Shown in pieces: positions 21,536 to 32,515 of a stretch of DNA of 64,000 nucleotides. Source of the DNA: Cryoendolithus antarcticus. Lineage: Eukaryota > Ascomycota > Dothideomycetes > Cladosporiales > Cladosporiaceae. The stretch's first letter is position 1. Each line of letters opens with the position of its first letter. The stretch lies in contig NAJO01000035.1 in the NCBI GenBank assembly GCA_002077065.1, forward strand, positions 434,001 through 498,000, in the 5' to 3' direction. The translations under genes were made by a program, and so were the position numbers. Under the pieces are notes generated by a model. It ran no database searches and was not told where the DNA came from. It saw only the letters and a list, made by a program, of their open reading frames with translations.

Positions 21536-22489
21536 ATGGCAAACAACCCGGACATGCCGACCAAGCCGGAGACCACCGCGCCGGTCAACGCTGAGGAAGA
21601 CGAGGAGGATGACTACCTCTCCATGACTTTCGCCACAACCCCAGCACCCAAGGAGAGCTCACTACAACGGACCGCACGTCTAAAGAAAGAATCCCTAGCC
21701 CGGTCTCAACTCCCCTCTAAACAGGAAAAAGAAGCAGCCGCCACCCTCGCCCGCGAAAAAGCCCTTGCCACATCCCTCCTCAACGATGCTCTCAAATCCA
21801 AAGCCGCCTCCATGATGGCCAAGATGGGCTTCACACCTGGCTCTGCTCTCGGTGCGAAAGGCAATGAAGGCCGGCTTACGCCACTGGAAGTCAGTTTGCG
21901 TGAGGGAAAGTCTGGGATTGGGCTTGAAGGGGAGCGAAAGCGGAAGGTGAGAGAGGAGTTATTGAGGGAGGGGGAGAAGGTAAAACGGATGAAGGAGACT
22001 GAGGGGGAGTGGAGGGAGCGGGTTGCGAGGGAGAGGGAGGAGAAGAGGGTTGAGGGGGCTTGGTGGGGTGGGATGAAGGTGCTGGAGGGCTTAGCTGAGG
22101 GCGATGGAGGAACTGAGGGCGGCGATGTGGCGAAACTTGTCAAGGCGAGGAAGGTGCATTTGCTTCATCGACCGCTGGTGAAGTCTCGGATCGATGCTGA
22201 GAGTGAGAGGAGGGCGAGATACGACATGCATCAGTCGCTTTCAAGGAACGTGGAGCAGACGGAGGAGGATGCTGACGACAAGCTGGCTTTCGGTAGTGAG
22301 GTAGAGGATCTGGAGGACGAGGAAGATGCTGAATTGGAGGGCTATGAGGCATTGCCTGTTGCTGAGAGGCTTGACATGGTCGTGAAGCATCTGCGGTCGG
22401 AGTATCGATACTGCTTCTGGTGCAAGCATCGGTACGACGATGAGGAGATGGAGGGTTGCCCAGGTCTGACTGAGGACGAGCATGGCTAA
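21536..22489 (+). CDS. G-patch domain protein (GPATCH11/DUF4187 type)
   Basis: A single-exon protein of 317 aa from the chosen ATG (MANNPDMPTK); an in-frame ATG also exists at 21491. The acidic start with EEDEEDDYLSMTF leads to a G-patch region KAASMMAKMGFTPGSALGAKG and ...GKSGIGLEGERKRK. The C-terminal DUF4187 motif YRYCFWCKHRYDDEEMEGCPG ends just before the stop. This is the architecture of GPATCH11/CCDC75, a nuclear RNA-binding protein that may act with a DEAH helicase in pre-mRNA processing. The central part is a long Lys/Arg/Glu helix. It converges on the BED gene with only 66 bp between stops. Confidence 0.9.
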   Translation: MANNPDMPTKPETTAPVNAEEDEEDDYLSMTFATTPAPKESSLQRTARLKKESLARSQLPSKQEKEAAATLAREKALATSLLNDALKSKAASMMAKMGFTPGSALGAKGNEGRLTPLEVSLREGKSGIGLEGERKRKVREELLREGEKVKRMKETEGEWRERVAREREEKRVEGAWWGGMKVLEGLAEGDGGTEGGDVAKLVKARKVHLLHRPLVKSRIDAESERRARYDMHQSLSRNVEQTEEDADDKLAFGSEVEDLEDEEDAELEGYEALPVAERLDMVVKHLRSEYRYCFWCKHRYDDEEMEGCPGLTEDEHG

Positions 22490-22555
22490 TGGTAAGCATG
22501 CCATCATTGGAGTATTCGTAGCTCGTTCGCGCCCATTACTGGTCACATCTGTAAG

Positions 22556-23407
22556 CTACCCGTCCGCGTCCCACCCTCCAGCAGAGTACCACTCGTACCC
22601 CGGTGGTCGATACGTCGGCTTCGCACTACCAGTATGCTCCAGCACATGCCTCAAACCCGTCATGTCCTCCTTCTCCGGTAACCTCTCGCTCAGTTCCCTC
22701 CTGCTAGGGACCCGAAATCCCGGTCTCAGCGACTCCATGAATTGACTGAAAGACGGACTGTCAATCGCTCCAAGCGGAATATCAGCCTCGTCGACCCACC
22801 TGACCAGAGCCTCCTCTGCAGCGACCTGTTCCACCGCAGTCATCGCCTCGCTCTCTCTGATTCGCTTTGGCGGAGGTGGTACAGCGTCGCCTTCACTGCG
22901 CTCCGGCTGCCACTTCTCCCACATATCTTGGGGAAGCTTCTCACACCGCGCAAAGTGATGGTACAAGCGCTGCAGACTGTTGGAAGCCCATTGCGCACTG
23001 CAGTAATTACAAGTCACAACTGGGTGCGTTTTCGCGTTGCTGTAGTCCCTGCCTACGTGTCGCCAATCATCGCTCGCGCGGTCTGTGTGAGGGTGCCATG
23101 GCGCTTTCGCCGGTACTGACGAAGTCTGGCTAGGTTGGTCCCGCGCGTGATATTGCGCGGGTGCTTGTGTGGTAGCCGTGGGTTGCGCAGAGGTTCGAGT
23201 CGGCTGCCATTTCTCCCAGAACTGCTCCGGGAGGCCTGGGCATTTGGAGAGATGAGCGTGCAAGCGTTGCAGGGAGTTCGATCGCCAGTGAGATGAGCAG
23301 TATAGACAGGTCACCGTTGGGTGGGCTTTGTTGTCAGGCCACGTGCGGTGACTGTGTGCCCAATCGGCGGATGCACCAGAGCCAGAGAGGCGACCCATCG
23401 TGGACAT
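22556..23407 (-). CDS. Tandem BED zinc-finger protein, domesticated hAT transposase fragment
   Basis: Single exon, 283 aa from the chosen ATG (MSTMGRLSGSGASADW); the frame is open upstream to 23557. Two near-identical finger modules of about 55 aa carry the ligands C-x2-C-x(n)-H-x4-C. The first is HPTVTCLYCSSHW...LHAHLSKC and the second HPVVTCNYCSAQW...LYHHFARC, each followed by an almost identical EKWQP end. After a charged linker comes ALVRWVDEADIPLGAIDSPSF then FMESLRPGFRVPSRRELSER. This is the pattern found just after the BED finger in hAT transposases (W-I, Pf, veS-p-F, LrPgy-vPSR-LS). The protein stops soon after, so the RNase-H-like catalytic and dimerisation domains are absent. The open frame shows no RIP and no stops. 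I infer a DNA-binding host protein derived from a hAT element. Confidence 0.75.
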   Translation of the reverse strand: MSTMGRLSGSGASADWAHSHRTWPDNKAHPTVTCLYCSSHWRSNSLQRLHAHLSKCPGLPEQFWEKWQPTRTSAQPTATTQAPAQYHARDQPSQTSSVPAKAPWHPHTDRASDDWRHVGRDYSNAKTHPVVTCNYCSAQWASNSLQRLYHHFARCEKLPQDMWEKWQPERSEGDAVPPPPKRIRESEAMTAVEQVAAEEALVRWVDEADIPLGAIDSPSFSQFMESLRPGFRVPSRRELSERLPEKEDMTGLRHVLEHTGSAKPTYRPPGYEWYSAGGWDADG

Positions 23408-24042
23408 GGAGTGGACTGGTGGATGATTATGTACGCATATACGGTAAGTCTGCCGTGGACGCGGTGGATTTCTGTGTATTAGGGTGGGGCTTCTTGTTCG
23501 CTCAAGTGACAGAATATTTGGAACGAGCAGTACAGGGCTATATCGACATTCGTCCACTCGCTGGTAGTGCCACTGGATCCAGTGTGAGAGACATCAACAC
23601 AATAATTTCCCACGGTCACTTGGATGTCTTCCAGGTCGCGTTCATAGTGCGACATGGCGACTACGCTCTGCTGTTCTCAACCGCACCTTCTGTCGCTCGA
23701 GACCACGATCAGCGGGCCGAGGCTCGTGGCATCTGGTAAGCTTGTTTCTCTAACGAAATCTAAACGAAGATCAGGGGCTCTAGCAGCGCGTGGTTCCCGT
23801 GTTTTACCGCTCACGTCACCCGGTAATCTTGTGGTTTGGGAGCACATGTTCCCGATTTGTCGACAGGTGGGATGTTTAGGTGTCGTGGCTTCACGGTGAG
23901 GGGTGCGATCGTGTGTGGATTACTTTTCCAAGGCAAACGATAGCAGGGCAAGATCATCTCCAAAAACGCAAGTCAACTCTCGCAGGATTAGTGGGAAGTG
24001 CAGCGGTGTGAGAGGAGCACAGGGACAGCGTGGAGGCTATGG
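23408..24042. promoter_or_regulatory. Divergent promoter region, BED gene / vezatin-like gene
   Basis: 635 bp between divergent starts. An open frame on the plus strand at 23293-23739 overlaps the BED gene's 5' end and has no domain. No other feature was seen. Confidence 0.45.
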
Positions 24043-25987
24043 ATGGAGCCGATATATGGTGACGGAACGCCTTTGGCTGCGTACTTGGAAGGTGCGTTGG
24101 GCCATACTCTCTCGAGGCAAGAGCAGCAGTCTGATCATGGAAGCAGGAGACGGTACCTACGAACCAGAAGTCGAGGATGATTGCCGGACAGCAACTGCAC
24201 GGGCAAATGATGACCCCATACCCTTCGCGCCAAGTCTGAATGGTAACATAACGAATCGAAGAAAACGACACACACTTCCGCCCCTCCAGACGGTACCCCC
24301 ACAGCGAGTCCCGAACAAGGCGATCCAGCTTCGAAATGCCTGGTCGTCAGCGGTAAACTCGCGACTAGGTCGCGCGGACAATGAGAAGTTCGTGGAGCAT
24401 ATACGCTATCTGCTGGTTGCGTCACAGCTGTTGAACGAGTATCTGGATCAGGGATCATTGCAGCTACCATTCACGCCGATTCGGGATGGCCTCGACGGTA
24501 CGGCAGAGAGCTCCAGCTTGACGATCAGCAACGGCAATCTGTACGGTGCAATCATTGCAGCTTCTGCCGCGTTCTCCGTCGTCTGGCTGATCAGCTGGGC
24601 GCGCACGAGTAAGGGGGGATATGTCGATCAAGGTCGGGTCACACTGGTGGCAGGTATCTTGGCATTCATAGGTGCAGTCGGGTATGCCTATATACGCAAA
24701 CAGCTTCTTCGCAACCTGAGACGAGGAGCCGTAGATGCCACGTCGGACCTGACCGCAAGCTGGCAAGCATTCGAGGTAGCCAGCACATCTGCGCTGCAGC
24801 TCATTCAGGAGGTTGAGCTAGTCTCCAAGGGCTACCGCATCAGCACACCAATGCCACCCGTATCAAGGGTGGAGGATTCGGCTTCTCGTAGATGTGCACG
24901 ACTGCGAAAGGTACTGCACAAGGGCTACGCTGCACTAATACCGGTGTGCATCTCCGCTGTCACCACTCTACAGGCTTTGATCGATGAAGATGATCTCGAC
25001 AGGTACTTCGAGGTATACGACATCAATGCTCAGGATGCCAAGGAGGCCACGGGTCCGGAAGCATTGAGTGTGCTGGAAGATGATCCTGAATCGCTGAAGT
25101 CACTCCGCGTGCTTAGCTATCGAGCTGGCATACTGCGCCGAATCACCTTGTGCGCACTAATGTCACTGCAAGCGGACGGCGGCAAGCCGGACTTCGCCCG
25201 CTGGCGAACCGCGTCTGAAGTGATGATTTCACTGCATAGCACCACTACGATCTCGGCAGAGAAGCTTCGCGCCGTGCTTGCCGACATGGACTCACTGCAA
25301 GTCCCGACCACTCCCGCAACGAAAGGGCTTCACTCACATACGCCCACCCGCGAAAAGATGCGCAGTCAAGTCCGCAAGATCTCCGCACTGTCCTCTGGCA
25401 TCCGTGGCCTGCAAGCCAAGATGCAGATTCTCCGCGAAGAGACCACGCACTCACTCGAGAACACCGAGGACCTGACGGACCTTGGCCCGAACCTTCTCGC
25501 TCAGTACGACTCGGTTGGAGCAGATATTCGTGAGCTGATGCAAGCCTGGGAAGCTGGCAAAGCCAGTCTGCAGACTAACATCACCAAGCACGAGAAACGC
25601 CTCTCCTACGCCTCATCCACTGCGTCTGGTCTCCGCTCTCCCGTCTCTTCGCTCGGCGGTCTTACAGCTGTCGACGAAGATGGCTCGCCTGCCGATGCCC
25701 TTCGCGCATTGAATGGCATGATGAGCAAGCGTTCCAGCAGTGCTACGTCTCCATCGGAAGCCGAAGACGGCGAAGCTGTGTTCGAAGCAATCGCGTTGCC
25801 AAAGCAGAGATCTGCCCTGACCCGAGAGGAGAGGATCGCGAAGATGCAGAGTGAGCGTGAGAGAAGGGCAAGTCTCATGGTGAAGAGGGAGACGAACACA
25901 AGCATGCTGCGAGAGCTCGAAAGTGTGATCAACCTGAGACCCAAGAACGGAATACCCGGCGCGAGCGCACGGGTGACTTCTGTATGA
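24043..25987 (+). CDS. Vezatin/Inp2-like membrane protein
   Basis: Two exons (24043-24091 and 24147-25987) give 629 aa. The first exon encodes MEPIYGDGTPLAAYLEG. Its 55-nt intron joins it in frame to DGTYEPEVEDD, which resembles the conserved N-terminus of fungal vezatin-like proteins. Two adjacent membrane segments lie near residues 160-180 (GAIIAASAAFSVVWLISWA) and 192-212 (VTLVAGILAFIGAVGYAYI). A helical region follows that matches the myosin-binding domain of vezatin and of Inp2, the peroxisomal receptor for class V myosin. The tail is Ser/Arg-rich with a Lys/Arg/Glu helix. It probably anchors an organelle, most likely the peroxisome, to the actin motor. Family assignment is from memory of motifs; the organelle is inference. 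Confidence 0.75.
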
Positions 25988-26273
25988 AGCTGAAGGTGTG
26001 CATATGTATGATATTATGACGGCGACGCGGTAATGCTAGGACTGGCGAAACGGCTCACCGAATACAGATCGGAGCGTTGTGTACGTTATGCGAAGCTGAA
26101 GAATCGAACGATAGTTGCAATGCACCTTACAATTGGATGTGCAGAGTGCTACCTGCCGTGAAATTTCGATACATTATATGATCTACTCGCACCCAAGACC
26201 CCGAAAGCGGTACGTATACCGATGCTCCCTCACCCAAACGCCATCGCTCAATGCCATCTACACTCCATTGCGC

Positions 26274-27392
26274 CTACTGATGCAAAGGCTCCTCACTCTG
26301 ACTTCCCTGCCTGTCCCCCTCCTCCGCCTGCCTATCCTCAACAGCCTTCTTGTCCGCATGCTTCTCCGGATCAAACACATACATAGGCCACTCGCAGCCG
26401 ATCGTCCTCTTGACAATCACCGGTAGCTTACTCCAGATTGCTGGCGGCATGGGGATCAAAATGCTCGTATCGTGCAGATACTTCTCGTACTGTGGCCAGC
26501 CGACACCCTTCTCGAAGCGCTTCTTGGCGCCAGGGCGTTCTTGCAAGTTGAGGCCGGAGACAAAGAGTAGGAGGGTAGTGAGGAGGATCCAGCCGACTGC
26601 TGAGGCGTAGAGAGCCGCGTAGGGACCGGGATAGGCAGACAGAAAGCCGTAAGAGGCTGGAGTCACGGCAATCATGTAGATGGCTGAAGATTATATGTTA
26701 GTGACTGCAAATCCCACCAGCGAATGCCAAGAGAACGACTTACAAACTTGCACCATGATCTCGCCAAAGTAATTCGGATGCCGACTCCACTTGAAGAAGC
26801 CCACATCACAGACGGCGCCTGGCTGCTTGCCTGGTCCTTGCTTGAAGCGGTATTTCTGAATATCCGCAATGGCTTCCATCAAGAACGCAACAGCGAAGAT
26901 AATCACACCAATAACATCCGTCGCGTGCCCGAACTTGGGCTGGTACGGTCGCGTAGCCTCCAGCACCGCAGGGCTGTTCAGAATCGTAACCGGCAGGCTG
27001 ACAACCCACACCCACAGCATCTGCGCCACCCAAAAGCCCAAGAACGGGAAAAACTTATCCCGCTTGTCGTCAAATCTATCATCCTTTCCAGTTTTCAGAA
27101 TCCGGAACAGCAGAAAAGCAGATAGCCGTGCGCCCCAGAGCATGATGAAGATACTCGTGACGATTTGCCTTGCGTTTGTGGAGCCGCCCATGGCTAGGGT
27201 CATGATAGCCAGCCATACGAAGTTCGTGCCGCCCATAAAGTCCGTGAGCTTGTCGAACTTGAGCGTGAATGCTATGGCGAAACCGATGAGTTGATACGCG
27301 ACTGTGACTAGCAGCGTAATGGCGAGGTAGTAGTCATCCAGGACATGGATGGGCTCATGCGTGAAGCGCGCCAGGGATATGGAGTTGCCCAT
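26274..27392 (-). CDS. Steroid 5-alpha-reductase-like membrane enzyme (DUF1295)
   Basis: Two exons (27392-26744 and 26683-26274) give 352 aa. The 60-nt intron has a CACTAAC branch site. At least seven hydrophobic helices are visible. The signature WSRHPNYFGEI, found in DUF1295, ergosterol C14/C24 reductases and isoprenylcysteine methyltransferases, sits at the end of exon 1 (FFKWSRHPNYFGEIMVQ). Another family hallmark is the FRILKTGKDDRFDDKR loop. The last 40 aa are a charged cytosolic tail with EKHADKKAVEDRQAEEGD. Members are NAD(P)H-dependent reductases acting on lipids in the ER, but substrates for this branch are not known. Confidence 0.85.
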
Positions 27393-27759
27393 GTCGGCGG
27401 TGATGCGAGTATCGCAAAGTGAGGTCTGATATATGTGACCTCAAACCACAATCAGAGGAAATGAATGGCTAGATATGTAGCAATGCAGAGCGTGGCTCAG
27501 ACGGTGTTTTCATGCCGTCTTGGGCCAACGCAAAAGTCCTGACGTCCTATCGCATCTTCCTCGCAAACGACGTCATTTTCAAGATGCTTGGCCAACCCTA
27601 AATCCCAAAGTGAAGCTGAACGCGAGATCGGATCGCGGACTTCCATGTGGCTCCACCGATCGCGAGGACTGCCGTCTTACCTAAACCTCCAGATCTCACC
27701 CGTCTTGACATCGTGCATTAGATTGAGATAATCCCGACATCCCGCCTTCATCGCTGAAG
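27393..27759. promoter_or_regulatory. Divergent promoter region
   Basis: 367 bp between the DUF1295 gene (minus) and the small gene at 27760 (plus). No clear TATA box or repeat is visible. Confidence 0.45.
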
Positions 27760-28086
27760 ATGCGTCTCGCCGAGTTGCTCACGGATCTTACTACGCTGAG
27801 TCCGGAGGTCTGCGTATGTCGTAGTATCTCTACGAACGTTTGGCCATCAAGAATGACGATCTGATGCACTTCACAGGACCCCAAGGCAGCGTCTGCGCTT
27901 GTCAACGTCAGGCCCGAGGGCAGTGCTGCTCCTGCATCAACGAGCGATGACGAGGACATAGACCTCAAGCGCGCGAAAGACCTGCTGCAATTGCACGCAG
28001 ATGTCAAGCTGGCGCATGGGAATGGCGTGGACGAGGAATTGAATGATGCAAGGCATGCTGTGGAAGTCGTGTTGCGGGAGCTATGA
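27760..28086 (+). CDS. Small uncharacterised acidic protein
   Basis: Two exons (27760-27813 and 27877-28086) give 87 aa. The better donor is GTATGT at 27814; a weaker GTCTGC six bases upstream would give a product two residues shorter, also in frame. The protein starts MRLAELLTDLTTLSPE, has a Ser/Thr/Asp-rich middle (ASTSDDEDIDL) and ends in a predicted helix, LKRAKDLLQLHADVKLAHGN, then ARHAVEVVLREL. The helical end with an HADVK-like motif looks conserved, but I cannot name the family. The gene is too short to be certain, but the frame, intron and placement support it. Confidence 0.55.
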
Positions 28087-28314
28087 GTAATTGCCTGTCT
28101 GGCTTGGGTCCAAGACGGCCATGTATCACCGATGCACTCGAACCTGCTACGGTGATGGACCTCGTCGACCCATATACGGCAATCCGCGTTGTACTCGATC
28201 CCGCTGCATTCAATCGTCTAAGCTCTGTAGGGACTATCCGCAGCTGCGCAAGCCATTTCGGGCGCGCTCACAATCCGCCATAACGCCATGCATCTCAGGT
28301 CACTCGAACTAAAG

Positions 28315-29588
28315 TCATTGCTTCGACGACACGGATGATGTGTGGTGCTTCTCCAGGACCTTCTTCTGCTCCTCCTCTGCCTTGATCTCCCTGACCTTGG
28401 CGAGCACGACCTAAGCAATGTCAGTAGGTGCAGCAAAATCGGGACTCGCAGAATAGGACTCACCTCACGAAAGATCGCTCCCTTCGCAATCTTACTCAGA
28501 CTCCGCTTCCTCGGCGGCCCCTCAGGAGGCTTCAATCCACCCGCCGCACTACCCTTGTCGTGCGCAGTTATAGCCTCCTTCGCGGCCTGCTTCGCATCCG
28601 CAGGAACATCAGCCTGCATCGGCGCATCCTCCTCTTCATCCTCCTGCATCTTCAACGCCTCGATCCGGTTCGCAAGCTTAACAAGCTCGATGCCCCTCTT
28701 CAATCGTGCCTTGGCCATGTATGCCTTGATCTCAGGCAGCAAGTCATGATCCGTCGCACCCTGGCCAGCAATCCACGGATCCCGTAATGCCTGGCTGGAA
28801 GTCGCGCGTTCGCTGGGTTCGGGTTTCAGTAGCGAGTTGATGAATGACTTTGCCTCGTTCGAGACATCCTTCCAATACCTCTCATGGTAGATGACCCGTC
28901 CATGTTTCGTCTCATCGATCAAATCTTGTAGACTTTCACTCCTGAATGGCGAGTACCCACAGAGCAGCGTGTACGTGATGACTCCCAACGACCACATATC
29001 CACGGGCTTGCTATGCCCCCTCTTCAGCATCACCTCCGGCGCCGCATATCCGAAGCTCCCCGCCATGGTCTTGAGCACGCCGTCCGGAGAATCGAGATGC
29101 TTCGCAATGCCAAAGTCCGCCAGCACCAGATCACTATGCTCTTCTCTCGTCAAGTAAAGCAAGTTCTCCGGCTTCAAATCCCGATGCACGACGTTATTCT
29201 GATGCAGATAATCCACCGCCTCCAACACCTGCCTTATAGTCTGACTAGCATCCTTCTCCGTGAACTTCCCCTTCTCACAAATCCGATCAAACAGCTCCCC
29301 TCCTGTAGCCAGCTGCGTAACAATATAGTACTTGTCTCTGCTCTCGAACCAGTCCACGAAGCGGACTATGTGCGGATGTCGCAAGTTTTGTAGCATTTCG
29401 AGCTCGTCGTAGACCATCTTGTCGTTGCCTTTGACGTTCTTTTTGAGGATTATCTTCACGGCGACTTTGCCGGAGGGGCCCTCGGCTTCTTTGACGATGC
29501 CATAGGTGCCTGCGCCGAGGGTGCGGCCGAAGCGGTATTTGGTTTTGCGGTCGTAGGAGTCGGGTTGGCCGTGCAGCTTGTTAAGCAT
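28315..29588 (-). CDS. Calcium/calmodulin-dependent protein kinase
   Basis: Two exons (29588-28464 and 28410-28315) give 406 aa; the 53-nt intron is phase 0. I chose the ATG giving [21 protein letters not shown], the usual start of fungal CaMK1-type kinases; an earlier in-frame ATG adds 13 residues. The kinase domain shows GAGTYGIV, the VAVKIILKK lysine, [17 protein letters not shown] and the activation-loop Thr in [15 protein letters not shown] helical autoinhibitory/calmodulin-binding region follows ([26 protein letters not shown]). The end is Lys/Glu-rich and closes with SSVSSKQ. It is a cytosolic Ser/Thr kinase activated by Ca2+/calmodulin. Confidence 0.93.
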
Positions 29589-30521
29589 GTTGGACACTAG
29601 TCGTCTGTCAGCTTCACGTGCTCGCATTCATGTAACTCGACGTTGTCATGTTGTTGACAGCAGCGTGCGGCTCTTCGTTCGTTCGTTCGAGCCTTCTGCG
29701 GTACGAGGATAGTGGTAGACATACACGACATGGCTGCCTGCCGTTCAGGCGCCTTGGGATTGTCTCTGAGGACTGGGCGAGCTGCTTCGGCTAGTTGGTC
29801 GAGCTGATGGTGACGCTTGGCTTGCTAGAGGGGAGCGAATCGCAGGTGGGGGAACAAAGGCTGGTTTTCGCGCAAGCTCAAGTATGATCTCAGGCACAAA
29901 GGGGCATCGCACTTCAGGACTTGCAGTGTATCAATGGGGGATGTAGTCAACAGAAGTGAGTTCGATGTGGCTGAGTTTCCCAGCGGCTGGGTCTCTCCTG
30001 CTGCGCATGCTGTAGTGGGGCCAGGATTTAGACTTCTGAGATCTCCTTGCCTGCAGATGCTCGAGACAAGCATACATTGCGCCGCGAGTCCGAATCTCCT
30101 GCAAATACGCCACCTAGATACTATGTGAAGCTCAGCGGTACTTGCCTGGGTGCACTCGTTTGACGAAAGCGCATCATATATGCCATGTAACAGTGGCCAG
30201 GCCATCGCCAGGCCGAGGACTGACACCAACACCCCCACTTGCGGGAGTTGCCGCGTCGTTCACTCGTGGAGGGCACGTGCCTCTCGACGAAAGTGAAGTG
30301 AAGTCACTTTGTGTAGAAGTGTTCAATCACTATCAAAGCTCCTTTGAACACGGAACACACTCATAGCGCATTAAAGGGATCGCGCTTGCTCAATCATACC
30401 ACGAGCAAGCTTCTCGCCTCTTAAAGCACACCTCGCGACACCATATCATTCGAACCTGCCACGGTCAACTCCTGGCCCTTTCTGGCCCATCTTGCACCAC
30501 TCTCCCAAACCCTACTCCATC
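29589..30521. promoter_or_regulatory. Divergent intergenic region, CaMK / TFIIS
   Basis: 933 bp between divergent starts. It contains a short TTCG tandem run near 29687-29703 and a small palindrome AAGTGA-AG-TCACTT near 30300. No gene is supported. A CTGAC..TAG pattern just upstream of the CaMK start suggests a 5'UTR intron. Confidence 0.45.
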
Positions 30522-31736
30522 ATGGACGCTAAACAGCTCCACGAAACAGGCCGACAGATCTCCAAAGTCCTCGACAGCGGCGATCCTTCATCGACAGTCT
30601 TCAGCATCCTCTCACCCCTGTACAAATGGACCGCAACCGAAGACCTGCTCCGCCAGTCCAAGATCGGCGTCTCGGTCGCACGGCTACGGCAGCATAAGGA
30701 TCCCAAAGTCGCGGCGGAAGCCTCAAAGCTGGTGAACAAGTGGAAGAACGACGTGAAGGTTACGGCGAGGAAGTCGACTGGAAGCCCGGCGCCGGGGAGC
30801 AAGGCAAATGGCGCGAGTAGTGGAGTGAGCAGTCCAGCGCCGCAGAAAAGTGAGGCTTCGGTGGTCAAGAAGGAGAGCAGAAAGAGCACGGTTGATCCGG
30901 CGAAGCGGAACAGTAAGGAGGATGGGGTCAGCACTGCAGTGACGGGGAATCAGACGAGGGACAGCTGTGTGAAATTGATGTATGACGGATTGGCGTTCAT
31001 GTCGGAGGAGGGTATGTTGAGCTTCATGGCACAGGTGTGTGGAACGGCAGCACTAACAACGAGGTAGGCCCGGACGAGATCATGGCAGTGGCGCGCAGCG
31101 TCGAGCTCGCAGCATACAATGAGCTGCAACCCGAGACTTCTACAGAGTACAAGGCGAAGATGCGGTCGTTATTCCAGAACCTCAAAGTGAAGGGCAACTC
31201 TGACTTACGGCAAACTGTCTTCAATGGCAGCATCACACCCGAGAAATTCGGTGCGCTTCACCTTTGACCTTGCTTTCATGCTCATACTGACCGCCATCAC
31301 AGTCAACATGAGCAGCGACGAGCTCAAGTCAGAAGAGAAGCGCAAGGCCGACGCTGCGCTGGAGAAAGAGAACATGCGCGTCGCAATGACCGCGGAAGAT
31401 CTGAAAGCCATCTCCACAACGTACGTCTCCACGCCCTCCCTCATACTAACCCCACAGCACCTTACCTGGACAGTAAGAGACCCCATACCTCGTGTGCCCT
31501 CCATAAGAGCACACAGGGTATGGGGTCGCTTTGCGTCCGCCAAAATCAGCCCTTCTCTGCTCCGCCCATGGGTCATTAGAACTCGGAAAAATTGCTGACA
31601 CGTATGCAGCATGACCTGCGGCAAATGCAAAGTGAACAAAGTCGCCTATTCGCAGGCTCAGACGAGAGCAGCCGATGAGCCGATGACCACATTCTGCGAG
31701 TGCATGAACTGCGGTAATCGGTGGAAGTTCTCCTGA
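30522..31736 (+). CDS. DST1: Transcription elongation factor TFIIS
   Basis: Four exons (30522-31011, 31068-31250, 31303-31420, 31610-31736) give 305 aa, normal for TFIIS. The N-terminal LW domain spans about residues 1-80 ([18 protein letters not shown] ... [16 protein letters not shown]), followed by a Ser/Ala/Lys linker. The central Pol II-binding domain includes [18 protein letters not shown] and [13 protein letters not shown]. The C-terminal zinc ribbon has CGKCK and CMNCGNRW, with the acidic hairpin DE in [11 protein letters not shown] that enters the polymerase active site and drives RNA cleavage. It rescues backtracked RNA polymerase II. Intron 3 is 189 nt, more than three times the local norm, and contains a long hairpin (see 31479-31527). 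Confidence 0.95.
31479..31527. repeat. Inverted repeat (hairpin) inside TFIIS intron 3
   Basis: The arms at 31479-31497 and 31509-31527 are complementary. An 11-bp perfect outer stem (GACCCCATACC with GGTATGGGGTC) is followed by a 2-nt imperfect step and a 6-bp perfect inner stem (GTGTGC with GCACAC), with an 11-nt loop. It lies between an early branch/acceptor-like stretch (TACTAACCCCACAG, ending 31456) and the real acceptor at 31609. It could be a tiny inverted-repeat insertion or an RNA structure that brings the splice sites together. Confidence 0.8.
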
Positions 31737-32515
31737 TTCATCACAGCGTTTGAGGGAGCGAGAGCGTTATAGGCGTTATTGAGCAAGGTCTCAAAGGCAT
31801 GGACAGATGGGTGTACGATGTAAGAAGACAGCGTGGGTGGGCACTGATGCTGTCAGGGGGTCGATTGAAACTGCGCCACCACGACTGCGTCCGATGGTGA
31901 TGGAGCCTAGAGACACAACGGACTCGTCGATGTGCTGAGAGCATGAAAAGTTCCTGCTCAGCCACGTACGAACTGGATTGCTGGAGATTCAGGCACACGA
32001 CCGCGGCAGGCGCTGTACTCCGGCCGAGGCGCCGTTGCGAAGCGTGCGGGCAGCGGGCGGGACGCGATGCCATGCACAGGCAGCAGGATAAGATAGCACT
32101 GCAGTGAATAAAGACATGCGTGGACATGGTTGATCTACCTAGGTTGGCGCGTCTGGAAGTAGGGGTTGACAGGATGTGTATGGTAGCGCAAGATTGCCCT
32201 CCCACGCTGTTTCCCTCCCCCGCGAAAGTTTATTCTGTGTGCCCTCAGAAATGACTTCACTTGTCGATTTCAAGCCGAGGCACGTTTCTATCACGCGTCT
32301 CCCTTCCTGCGCGCGGCGCCAATGCTATGCTGTCGCGCATGCATGCAGCAGGAGAGTGGAGTGTATAAGTAGAAGTGTAAAGCCTAGCCTTCAACGCACC
32401 TCCTTCTCATTTCAAAGCGACCCATTTTCCAACAATCCTGAGCAACTCAATCTGCCATCTCACAGCTCCCAGTCTCTCCAATAACCCCAAGGATTACCCC
32501 CATCACACCGCAGCC
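31737..32515. other. Intergenic region, promoter of the calycin-like gene
   Basis: 779 bp without a supportable gene. It includes a TATA-like element at 32364. A 154-codon open frame on the minus strand at 31741-32205 has no domain. Confidence 0.5.
32364..32370 (+). promoter_or_regulatory. TATA-like element of the calycin-like gene
   Basis: TATAAGT lies 146 nt upstream of the ATG at 32516. A C/T-rich leader follows, as in strongly expressed fungal genes. The function is inferred from position. Confidence 0.5.

Noticed and set aside
23293..23739. 148-codon plus-strand open frame overlapping the BED gene start
   Set aside because: No domain; overlaps the antisense of coding sequence and the divergent promoter.
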